A DNA stretch of 64,000 nucleotides, taken from positions 54,027-118,026 of the forward strand of contig CAITZM010000128.1 in NCBI GenBank assembly GCA_903896925.1, in the 5' to 3' direction. Both the position numbers and the translations under genes were made by a program. The notes below the pieces were generated by a model. The model did not search any database and was not told the origin of the DNA. It saw only the letters and a list, made by a program, of their open reading frames with translations. The stretch is from an uncultured Lentisphaerota bacterium. Lineage in GTDB: Bacteria > Verrucomicrobiota > Kiritimatiellia > CAIQIC01. Each line of letters starts with the position of its first letter. Within the stretch, counting starts at the first letter, position 1. Shown here piece after piece: positions 42,458 through 50,112 of this stretch.

Positions 42458-43480
42458 TTATTCATCGAGCGTGAGCAGCGCGCGCCGCATGGACCAGCCC
42501 AACTCCGCGGGGGCGGTCTCGAAGGTAAGCTCGGCGTTGAGATGGAAGGAGCTCAACTGGAAGTCGGCGGGATCGAGCGAGCAGTTCGTTTCCGGTTGTT
42601 GTTTCCGCAACGCCTTCAGTGCGGCCAGGACATGGGCGCGGGTGACCGAGCAGGAAAAATGGCGCCAGCCGCGCCACGGTGCCGTCTGGAACACTTCCGA
42701 GTCTTTCCCCATTTCCACCCACGGGTTGCCGGGCACGAGGTTGCATTGGATCATCCAGCTCTTCGTCGGCCCGTCGTGGGCGATGTGCTGGATCACCTTC
42801 CGCGGCCCTGCGGTCGAACGCCGTGAGAACAAGTCCACCACATAGGAGATTTTGACCCCGCGCTGTGGATCGACCAGCAGCAACACGGGATTCACATAGG
42901 CGAGGCTGCCTTTTTTCTCACCGCAGGCGGCGACCGGAACCTGCAAATCCAGCGAGAGATTCAGCCGGCCGTTTTCCGTGCGGAACGGGCGCACGGCGCT
43001 CTCCGGCGCGAACCGGATCTGAGGGGTGACCATCATTTTGAAACCGCCCGATCCCGGGAGCGGCCGGCCCTGCGCATCGGTTCCACTGCCGGAGAGATCG
43101 GCCGAATTCAAATAAGCCCCCACCGCATCGCCGGCCATCTGGGCGGTCGTCGCCCCCGCCACGTCGCGCATACCGCGCTGCGCCAAGGTCCGGTCACCGG
43201 GGAGGGTCAGCCCCGTCTTGGCCCCCGCGTCCCAACCGGCAGGAAGAAATTTCCCGTCCGCAGTAAACGGACTTTTCTGCCAGCCCACCATGGCGAACTC
43301 GCCCGCAGGAACGCGCGCCTGGACATACATGCGGTCTCCGAAACCGACCAGCTCCGGCTGGCGGAACAGCACACGGTGGGTGGGGCTCGTGGGCGCCACC
43401 TCGGCCCCACGCAGCGCTGCCAGCGGTGTCAGCAGCAGGGCGGTGAGAAAATATATTGATGCTCGGTTCATTGTTTTCAT
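42458..43480 (-). CDS. Secreted protein of unknown function (340 aa)
   Basis: Signal peptide MNRASIYFLTALLLTPLAAL within the first 30 residues. The mature part is beta-rich (RVLFRQPELVGFGDRMYVQA, GRLNLSLDLQVPVAACGEKK, CNLVPGNPWVEMG) and looks like a concanavalin/jelly-roll type fold. HRVLFRQPELVGFGDRM and GVKISYVVDLFSRRSTAG may be family-defining. No family is recognised; it could be a carbohydrate-binding protein or an uncharacterised lyase. It is 6 bp after the DUF4832-type gene and 57 bp before the glucuronidase-like gene. Confidence 0.6.
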   Translation of the reverse strand: MKTMNRASIYFLTALLLTPLAALRGAEVAPTSPTHRVLFRQPELVGFGDRMYVQARVPAGEFAMVGWQKSPFTADGKFLPAGWDAGAKTGLTLPGDRTLAQRGMRDVAGATTAQMAGDAVGAYLNSADLSGSGTDAQGRPLPGSGGFKMMVTPQIRFAPESAVRPFRTENGRLNLSLDLQVPVAACGEKKGSLAYVNPVLLLVDPQRGVKISYVVDLFSRRSTAGPRKVIQHIAHDGPTKSWMIQCNLVPGNPWVEMGKDSEVFQTAPWRGWRHFSCSVTRAHVLAALKALRKQQPETNCSLDPADFQLSSFHLNAELTFETAPAELGWSMRRALLTLDE

Positions 43481-43486
43481 CGCGTG

Positions 43487-44965
43487 TTATGGCCGCGCAC
43501 CAACACGCACGCGGCCAATAGTGTAGAAGCCGTCCTTGTCCAGCAGGCTGGCCTTGAGCGGGAGCAGCACGCCGCGTGCGGCCTCGCGGGAACGGAGCTT
43601 CAGCTTGAGTGCGTAGTCGCCGGACTTGAGCTGTGCCGGGAGCGCCAGCGCGTAGGTTTCGGGCCAGAGTTTGTCCGCCGCCGCGGGCAGCCAGCGGGTG
43701 TTGCCGGCCGGCACCTCGAGTTCGCACGACCCAGGCCCCTCCAGTTTCACGATCAGATCATACGGGTGATAGGCCCGGGCCACGCCGCGATTCTGCCAGC
43801 GCACGGTGACGGCGTTGGTGTGTCCGGCCACCAACGTGTCGGGCAACGTCACCGTGTGCGGGAAGAACCAGTAGCCGCAGCGGTTCAGCAGCTCGCTGGT
43901 GAGCGCGGGATTATCGGCGAGCCACTCGCGGGCATAGCCGTGGTAGCCGATGTAGGTGGCGTGCAGTAGTTCCAAAGCGCCACGGAAATAATCGGCCCCG
44001 GTGCGGCCCGCTCCGAATTTCGCCAGCGACGAACCCGGCCGCGCCACCCAGTTGCCCATGCGCTTGACGATGCCATAGTGCTCCAGCTCAAAGACCGTCG
44101 GCGTCTTCGGCCACGCGTCGGCAAACAATTCCGGACTGCGCACCGTGGAGGTCTTGCTGAACGCGGTGATGTACCAGTCCACCAGCGGGCTGTCGTCGCG
44201 GTAGCTCACGCCGGCGGCGAGCAGCTTGGCGTGGAGCCGCCGCCGGTCGTCGGGGCTGGCGAGGCTGGTGACAAAATCATCGGAGATCACCAGCGGCGTC
44301 TTCTTGAAATATTTCAGGTGCAGATCCACGTGCCGCTCCAGCGCGGCATAGCCGTACTTGAGCTTGCTGCCGGACGAGGTATGGCCCTCGCCCCAGTCGC
44401 CGACGCTGCCGATATCCACATACCGCAGCCACGCCTGGCCGTCGTAGCGGGCGGCAAAGGCGGCGAGAAAGCGCTCCAGCTTCGCAAGGAACACCGGGTC
44501 GTCGTAGACCGGCTCCCACGGCGCATCCGGCCCCTCCGCCTTGCCGCGGCGGTAGTGCCCGCCCCGGGCGCCCGCGTCGCGCACCCAGCGCGGCGTGGCA
44601 AACTGCTGCTCGATGCGGTTCGAGCCGGTCTCCTTGCACGTGATGCGGAACGCCACGCCCAGCCCTCGCGCCGTCCATTTTGCGATCGGCTCATCCACCA
44701 CGCTCCAGTTGAAGCGCCCTTCCGCCGGCTCCAGATAGGACCACGCGAGCCGCAGATAGAGGTGGTCCATCCCCGGAAACTTCGTCAACTCGTCATCGCT
44801 TTCGAGGAGGTATTTCTCGACCGTGTTGTCGAAGAAGTGGTGATACCAGCCCTTGTGCGGATTGGCCAGGGGGATGGTGGCGTCCCACTGCGGACGCAGA
44901 TCAAGCTCCGCGCCAGCCAGCGCCAGCGGTAGCAGGACGGTGAGGAGGGTGAGGATGGGTTTCAT
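43487..44965 (-). CDS. Secreted DUF4832/DUF4874-type TIM-barrel protein
   Basis: 492 residues from the ATG at 44965 (MKPILTLLTVLLPLALAGAE); an ATG at 44980 is an alternative giving MKRTHMKPIL. The mature start ATIPLANPHKGWYHHFFDN, then HLYLRLAWSYLEPAEGRFNW and YVDIGSVGDWGEGHTSSG are typical of DUF4874/DUF4832 proteins, a glycoside-hydrolase-like barrel with a C-terminal beta-sandwich. The Glu of GDWGEGH sits where clan GH-A enzymes have their acid/base residue. No activity is firmly known. The first ten residues resemble those of the unrelated small protein at 36.5 kb, one of several shared signal peptides in the locus. Confidence 0.72.
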   Translation of the reverse strand: MKPILTLLTVLLPLALAGAELDLRPQWDATIPLANPHKGWYHHFFDNTVEKYLLESDDELTKFPGMDHLYLRLAWSYLEPAEGRFNWSVVDEPIAKWTARGLGVAFRITCKETGSNRIEQQFATPRWVRDAGARGGHYRRGKAEGPDAPWEPVYDDPVFLAKLERFLAAFAARYDGQAWLRYVDIGSVGDWGEGHTSSGSKLKYGYAALERHVDLHLKYFKKTPLVISDDFVTSLASPDDRRRLHAKLLAAGVSYRDDSPLVDWYITAFSKTSTVRSPELFADAWPKTPTVFELEHYGIVKRMGNWVARPGSSLAKFGAGRTGADYFRGALELLHATYIGYHGYAREWLADNPALTSELLNRCGYWFFPHTVTLPDTLVAGHTNAVTVRWQNRGVARAYHPYDLIVKLEGPGSCELEVPAGNTRWLPAAADKLWPETYALALPAQLKSGDYALKLKLRSREAARGVLLPLKASLLDKDGFYTIGRVRVGARP

Positions 44966-45041
44966 GTGTGTTCGTTTCATTTCTCGAACAAGGCCAGCAG
45001 TGTTGGAAACTTCACCGCAGGACTGTTTCCCGTCGTTTTCT

Positions 45042-46541
45042 TCATTGTTGGTTGGTTGATCGCCCGGTTTGCGGTTTCGCCGGTTTGGCCGCTCCTTCAT
45101 CATCCAGCAACTCTTGACAATGGGCGCGGAGTTCCTCCATGGCTTTGATGTCGCCGGTCTCGCGAGTGTCGCGAATGGCCAGCCGGCCGCAGCTTGGCGG
45201 ACAGGTCTTCAAGTAGTCCGCCGCATAGGCCAACATTTTTGTTTTTTGCTGCGGCTGATCGGCGGAGAGATCTTTCGATTCCGCAAGATCATCCGTGAGG
45301 TTGTAGAGGGCCTCTATCTTCCGCTTCGTATCGCGCACGAGCTTCCACGGCCCCTGACGTATGGCGAGCAGTTCGACGTTGTCGGGCGTTGGTTTCGTGC
45401 CCGGCGGTCCAACAGGCGTGAGTGCCCAGACGAGGTCGTGATGGGCATTGCCCGCGCGCTGCCCGGTAAAGAAGGGCAGCAGGTCCACGCCATCGCAAGC
45501 GGCGGAAGCGGCGTCGGCACCGGCGAGATGAAGGAAGGTCGCGGCCATATCCGGGAGCGCACACATGGCCTGCGAGGTTCGGCCGGCCGGTATCGTCCCC
45601 GGCCACGAGGCGATGAGAGGCACACGAAGTCCACCTTCCCAAGGCGTCATCTTGGTGCCGCGCAGCCCGCCGTTATGGCGTTCGGATTCCGCGCCGTTGT
45701 CGCTTTGGAAAATAACCAGCGTTTTCTTCTCCAGCCCGTTTTTGTTCAGCGCCGCCATCAAGCGACCAACATTTGTGTCGAGCACCTCGATCATGGCACG
45801 GCGCACCGCTTCTTTGGGATCAACTCCGGACTTGAGATGCTTGCGGATGCTTTCATCCGGCGCCTGCATGGGGCTGTGCGGCGCGCTGTAGGCCAGATAG
45901 ATAAAGAAGGGGCCGCTTGGCTGCTGGCCGATGAACGCGATGGCCCGGCGCGTCAGTTCATCGGTGAGATAGTCCATGTGCGTCACCGGCCTGAAACCGG
46001 CGAAGACATAGGCGTGTGGCGCATACGGGCCGCCGATGTGATGATCCCCGACGCAGGGGCTGAAGTAATCGTGCATGCCGCCGAGAAAACCGAACGTGAT
46101 ATCGAAGCCATTGTTCGCCGGATGATTGGCCACGTCCCAACCCTGATGCCATTTTCCGAACCACGCCGTGCGATAACCCGCCTGCTGCAAACGCGGCACA
46201 AACGAGGCGCGCTGCGGCCCGAGTCCCGGTATGCCGCCGTCGTGGTTCCCATACACGCCGGAGCGCTCCGCGAAGCGACCGGTGAGCAGCGCCGTGCGCG
46301 TCGGTGAGCACACGGGGCTGGCATAGGCCTGCATCATGCGCACACCGGAAGCCGCCAGGCGGTCAATGTTGGGAGTGCCGGCCCCGGCGTGATTCGGGTA
46401 ACAACTCAAGTCACCATAGCCCAGGTCATCAACGAGCATGTAGATGATGTTCGGCTTCGTTGGGGCAGCATCATCGGCAGCGTGCAACGTGACCAGCGGC
46501 GACAGCAGCAGGGCGGTGAAAAGAATGAATGTGTGTTGCAT
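45042..46541 (-). CDS. Sulfatase, family S1
   Basis: 499 residues, signal peptide MQHTFILFTALLLSPLVTLH. Motif Cys78-Ser-Pro-Thr-Arg82 (SPVCSPTRTALLTGRF), with LVDDLGYGDLSCYPN, FGKWHQGWD and FQSDNGAESE. GAGTPNIDRLAASGVRMMQA is typical of arylsulfatases acting on galactose- or GlcNAc-sulfates, but the subfamily is not certain. Unlike most of its neighbours it lacks a strongly Lys-rich tail (ends KPAKPQTGRSTNQQ). It lies 25 bp after the esterase gene. Confidence 0.92.
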   Translation of the reverse strand: MQHTFILFTALLLSPLVTLHAADDAAPTKPNIIYMLVDDLGYGDLSCYPNHAGAGTPNIDRLAASGVRMMQAYASPVCSPTRTALLTGRFAERSGVYGNHDGGIPGLGPQRASFVPRLQQAGYRTAWFGKWHQGWDVANHPANNGFDITFGFLGGMHDYFSPCVGDHHIGGPYAPHAYVFAGFRPVTHMDYLTDELTRRAIAFIGQQPSGPFFIYLAYSAPHSPMQAPDESIRKHLKSGVDPKEAVRRAMIEVLDTNVGRLMAALNKNGLEKKTLVIFQSDNGAESERHNGGLRGTKMTPWEGGLRVPLIASWPGTIPAGRTSQAMCALPDMAATFLHLAGADAASAACDGVDLLPFFTGQRAGNAHHDLVWALTPVGPPGTKPTPDNVELLAIRQGPWKLVRDTKRKIEALYNLTDDLAESKDLSADQPQQKTKMLAYAADYLKTCPPSCGRLAIRDTRETGDIKAMEELRAHCQELLDDEGAAKPAKPQTGRSTNQQ

Positions 46542-46566
46542 TGTCTCTGATTTCCTTTCAATTTTA

Positions 46567-47484
46567 CTATTTAAGCTGGTCGAATAGGAACTCCATCAAT
46601 CCGCGATGCTGAACATCAGGCGCGCCGGGATACACCAGTTCGCACGACACTCCCGCAGCCTTGCACTTCTCCTGAAGCTTGAGTCCGAAGTTCGACGTGT
46701 GCGTGGGATCCTTCTGCGGCTGTCCAAGTGCGGGTGGAGCCCCATAACCCAGATAGACCGGCGGATCGTCGGCGCTCACCAAGGCATACGGCGAATATTC
46801 GTTGATCCACAGCAAAATATTTTCGCGGTTGGCCAGAAACTCGGCGAACGATTTGCACCCGAAGGCATGGCCGCCATACGTGCTGTTGGGCGTCCACTCC
46901 TTCATCTGTTGCGGATCGAGCGTCGTTTGGGCTGCACTGACAGCGACACAACGGAGCCGGGTCGATTCCCGCGCCACCGGATCGACACTGTTCGGGTCGG
47001 CCAGATCGGGATGGAATGCCAGCCAGAGACTGGAACAGGCGCCGGCGGAATTGCCGGAAGCGGCGATGCGTAACTTGTCGAGATTCCACTCCACGGCCTT
47101 GCTGCGCACAAATTGCAAGGCGTAGGCCGCATCGAGCAGCGGTCCCTTGACCGGCGGCACCAGATGGTCGGCGGTGGCCTCTGCGATGAACCGGTATTCA
47201 ATCGAGACGACCGAGATGCCGCGCTTGAGCATGGGCTCAACCTGGCTGCCGACGAAAGCGCGTTTGCCAAACGTCCAACCGCCGCCGTGGATGTAGAACA
47301 GCAGCGGCGTCGGCTTGGCCGATTTCGCTTTCCAAAAATCCAGCACCTGTTTGGGGTGCGGCCCGTAGGCGACATCGGCCAGCGTCGGCGTGGGTAGCGG
47401 CGGTGCGTCAGCCGCAACTGCAACCAGCGGCGCCAGCAGCTGGGCGGTGAGAAGTGTGATGGAGGTGAAGAACGCGTGTTTCAC
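46567..47484 (-). CDS. Secreted alpha/beta-hydrolase esterase (BD-FAE/HSL-like)
   Basis: 305 residues, signal peptide MKHAFFTSITLLTAQLLAPL. Oxyanion-hole block HGGGW at 66-70 and nucleophile Ser146 in ASGNSAGA define the hormone-sensitive-lipase/BD-FAE type of carboxylesterase. GAPDVQHRG near the C-terminus gives the His of the triad, and DDPPVYLGYG probably the Asp. Such enzymes remove acetyl or feruloyl groups from plant or algal glycans. It lies between the lyase-like gene (37 bp) and a sulfatase (25 bp). Confidence 0.85.
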   Translation of the reverse strand: MKHAFFTSITLLTAQLLAPLVAVAADAPPLPTPTLADVAYGPHPKQVLDFWKAKSAKPTPLLFYIHGGGWTFGKRAFVGSQVEPMLKRGISVVSIEYRFIAEATADHLVPPVKGPLLDAAYALQFVRSKAVEWNLDKLRIAASGNSAGACSSLWLAFHPDLADPNSVDPVARESTRLRCVAVSAAQTTLDPQQMKEWTPNSTYGGHAFGCKSFAEFLANRENILLWINEYSPYALVSADDPPVYLGYGAPPALGQPQKDPTHTSNFGLKLQEKCKAAGVSCELVYPGAPDVQHRGLMEFLFDQLK

Positions 47485-47521
47485 GGTTGTTGTCCTTCCA
47501 GCTTATTTGTTCCTGTCTTCA

Positions 47522-48367
47522 TCAGCGAATCGTGGCGCCTGTGACGAAAAGCAGGGCATCGTTGGGGACAGTCTGGCCTTTTTTCGAGCCGCAATACATC
47601 CCCCAGCGGAAGCTGATCTTGTTGTCTTTCGCCTTGGTGAAGGCGCCTTGGGTCACGAGCTTCCAGGGACCGGCCTCGAGCGGCGCTTTCTGATAGACCT
47701 CGTAATTCTCCCCGTTCGCACGGACCTTGACGCCGAGGGATTTGCCCACCATGTTGGGAGCCATGACGATTTCCCGCTCCATGCCGGGCACGGGCCTGCG
47801 GCGGAGAAAATAGATGTCGCCTTTGTCAGACAGCTCGAGATGAAAGGGCCACAGACTGCCTTCGTGGAACAATTGGAAAATGCACGCGCGGGCCGGCTGG
47901 ATGATGGTGTAGGTTCCTTCCCACTCGCGCCAGGTGCCGGGAGCGGCGGGGAGGTTGCGCGTGAAGATTTCGACGCGTCCCGGCGAACCATTCGTGTCGG
48001 CGCCTCCGCGGATGTTTTGTTCGCCCTTGAACAGGCGGAATATCTGGACGTTGCCGTCCTCTTGATACCAGCGGGTCCATTGGGCGAAATCCTTGCGGTT
48101 GATGCCACCGCTGAACTCGGTGTGGAGGCCGAGGTCCTTGGGAATGGGACCGGGTTTGCCGACCTGCTTTTCCAGCAGCTCCTGGTTCACGTGGATGCGG
48201 GAGCCGGGGGCGCCGCCGCGGTTGAATTTCTCGCCGGGTTTGCCGCCACTGCTCGCCTGAACGGCGGCGAATGACGGATCGGTGCCCTCTTGCGTGTAGA
48301 GCGGCTCGGCGCAGAGCGGGCTGGTGGCGAGCAGAACGGAGAACAGGGTGGTTTGTATGGTTTTCAT
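47522..48367 (-). CDS. Secreted jelly-roll protein, polysaccharide-lyase-like
   Basis: 281 residues from the ATG at 48367; signal peptide MKTIQTTLFSVLLATSPLCA. The mature chain is beta-rich with VNQELLEKQVGKPGPIPK, PGTWREWEGTYTIIQPARA, GDIYFLRRRP and ISFRWGMYCG, the profile of concanavalin-type polysaccharide lyases (PL7, PL13 and similar). No family is assigned. A stub of a paralogue is left at 28277-28351. Its leader has a palindrome array very like that at 20.2 kb, including the flanking words ATTCGTCAGTTCCA and AAACCAGCGCAC, so these two leaders share a recent origin. Confidence 0.68.
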   Translation of the reverse strand: MKTIQTTLFSVLLATSPLCAEPLYTQEGTDPSFAAVQASSGGKPGEKFNRGGAPGSRIHVNQELLEKQVGKPGPIPKDLGLHTEFSGGINRKDFAQWTRWYQEDGNVQIFRLFKGEQNIRGGADTNGSPGRVEIFTRNLPAAPGTWREWEGTYTIIQPARACIFQLFHEGSLWPFHLELSDKGDIYFLRRRPVPGMEREIVMAPNMVGKSLGVKVRANGENYEVYQKAPLEAGPWKLVTQGAFTKAKDNKISFRWGMYCGSKKGQTVPNDALLFVTGATIR

Positions 48368-48379
48368 TTGATTCGTCAG

Positions 48380-48494
48380 TTCCAGGCATTGAAAACCAGC
48401 GCACTGCTTTTTCCCAGCCGAGCTTTGCGAGACGGGCAACCCTTGGCCGCCAACGCCTGGAAGAAGCCGACACAGAGTTTCCCAAACCTTGGAA
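48380..48494. repeat. TTCCAA-family array, interrupted copy
   Basis: First unit TTCCAGGCATTGAAA (48380-48394) and last unit CCCAAACCTTGGAA (48481-48494) match the first and third units at 20.2 kb, with near-identical flanks. The middle unit is split: TTTTTTCCC and GCCTGGAAG are separated by about 45 extra bases (CAGCCGAGCTTTGCGAGACG onward). Confidence 0.75.
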
Positions 48495-48576
48495 CTCCAG
48501 GCGCAGTGCCACCTGCATGCAGCGCGGCCAGCGGCATCAGCAGCAACGCGACGGAAAGCAGCCGGTGTTTGCTCAT
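48495..48576 (-). pseudogene. 5' stub of a lost secreted-protein gene joined to the palindrome array
   Basis: From the ATG at 48576, 7 bp after a sulfatase stop, the frame gives a complete signal peptide (MSKHRLLSVALLLMPLAALH, then AGG) and then enters array sequence (PGVPRFGK). The signal-peptide DNA has the GCCAGCGGC-CAGCAGCA pattern seen in many genes here. Everything after the signal peptide is missing. Confidence 0.65.
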
Positions 48577-48583
48577 GCTCTTT

Positions 48584-50017
48584 TCATTTCAGCGTGGTGC
48601 GATATTCATCGCAGCGGGCGCGGAGGCGGGCGAGGGTCTGGGCGTGGGCGGCATCGTGCGCCAGGTCTTTTTCCTCGCAGGGATCGGCGGCCAAGTCGAA
48701 AAGTTGCTCCAGCGGCGGCTGCGGCTCGGTGTAGCGGATGTATTTCCAGCGGGTGGTGCGCACGCCTTCGGATTTGGGAATCGGCCGGCGGCTGGGCGGC
48801 GTGGTGTAGACGTGCTCGTAGTACCAGTCCTCGCGCCCCTTTGCCTGGGCATCGCGCAGGAGCGGCTGCAGGTCCGCGCCCTGCATCGCGGCGGGCACCG
48901 GCACGCCGGCCATCGCCAGGATCGTCGGCGCGAGATCAATGTTCAGCGCCATCTGCTGCCGCCGCCCGCGCGTGGCTTCCGGCAGACGAGGGTCGCGGAC
49001 GATCAGCGGGACGTGGATGGATTCCTCGTACATGAGCCATTTGCCGGCGAGGCCGTGCGCACCCTCCATCGAACCGTTGTCCGACAGGTGGATGACGACC
49101 GTGTTCTGGTCGAGGCCCTGCTTCGCCAGGGCTTCCCGGATCTGACCGATGGCCTTGTCGGCGCGACTGAGGTACGCGTAGACCTTGCGCATCCCCGCCT
49201 GATAGCTCTCCGCATCCTCGACGTTCTTGGGACTGGCGCCGAGACTTTTGCGCACCGCTTCCGGCAAGGCATCGAAGGACTTGCGCGTCATGTTCGCCGG
49301 CGCGGGGATCGTGGCGTTCGCATAGCGGTCCGGGAATTCCGGATCGAAATAGTCCAGCGGACCGTGCGGTTCCTTGAGCGCCACGATGAGGCAGAACGGT
49401 TGGTCCGCCTTCGTCGTCTTCAGGAAGTCCACCGCCTTCTCGGTCATCACGGTGGTCAGGTAGCGCGGCTTGCCGTTCTCCATCTGCTTGAACGCGATGC
49501 CCTGCGGGAACCCGTACCACAGGTTGAACTTGTCCGCCGGCAACGCCATGTCTTTGCCGCCCTTCGCCGAGCCGATGGCATATTTGCCGAGGAAGGCCGT
49601 GCGATAGCCCGCCTGCCGCAGCAGGGCCGGGAACGTCTGCTGCCACTGCGCGGCGGTGAGCGGCTTTTCAAAATCCTCGATGCCGTGCCGCCGCATGTGC
49701 TGGCCGGTGTAGATGCTCGCGCGGCTGCAGCAGCAGATCGCAGTGGTCACAAAGGCCTGCTCGAACAACACGCCGTCCTTGGCCAGCTGGTCCATGTGCG
49801 GCGTCTTCAGCACCGTGTTGCCCGTGCAGCTCATCCCGTTGTACGGCTGGTCATCGGTGAGGAAGAAAACAAAGTTGGGCCGCCGCGGCGTGGCCTGCTC
49901 CAAGGCCTGAGGATCCGGCGCAGCACGGCTTCCAGGCTTTAGCAATCCCAGCGCGGCCACGCCCAGGCCGGCCTGCTTCAAGAAGTCGCGCCGTCGTAGG
50001 TTCGTCTGGTTTCTCAT
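48584..50017 (-). CDS. Sulfatase, family S1, with proline-less CCCSR maturation motif, Tat-exported
   Basis: 477 residues. Tat signal LRRRDFLKQAGLGVAALGLL. The region expected to carry C/S-x-P-x-R reads TTAICCCSRASIYTG, so Cys95-Cys-Cys-Ser-Arg99 lacks the proline. The rest is intact: LTDDQPYNGMSC, LGKYAIGS in place of GKWHLG, KEPHGP, HLSDNGSMEGAHG and KWLMYEESIHVPL. The overall form resembles GlcNAc-6-sulfatase-like enzymes. If Cys95 is converted to formylglycine, the maturing enzyme must accept Cys in place of Pro. Followed after 7 bp by the stub at 48576. Confidence 0.9.
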   Translation of the reverse strand: MRNQTNLRRRDFLKQAGLGVAALGLLKPGSRAAPDPQALEQATPRRPNFVFFLTDDQPYNGMSCTGNTVLKTPHMDQLAKDGVLFEQAFVTTAICCCSRASIYTGQHMRRHGIEDFEKPLTAAQWQQTFPALLRQAGYRTAFLGKYAIGSAKGGKDMALPADKFNLWYGFPQGIAFKQMENGKPRYLTTVMTEKAVDFLKTTKADQPFCLIVALKEPHGPLDYFDPEFPDRYANATIPAPANMTRKSFDALPEAVRKSLGASPKNVEDAESYQAGMRKVYAYLSRADKAIGQIREALAKQGLDQNTVVIHLSDNGSMEGAHGLAGKWLMYEESIHVPLIVRDPRLPEATRGRRQQMALNIDLAPTILAMAGVPVPAAMQGADLQPLLRDAQAKGREDWYYEHVYTTPPSRRPIPKSEGVRTTRWKYIRYTEPQPPLEQLFDLAADPCEEKDLAHDAAHAQTLARLRARCDEYRTTLK

Positions 50018-50112
50018 AAAGCCCTCCGGCCGATTGGGCAGGCCCGATCAGCTGCGCCCCGGGCAGCCGGTTGCTCCTGCACAACCCTGCGGCGGGTGAC
50101 GCCGCGCGGCCT

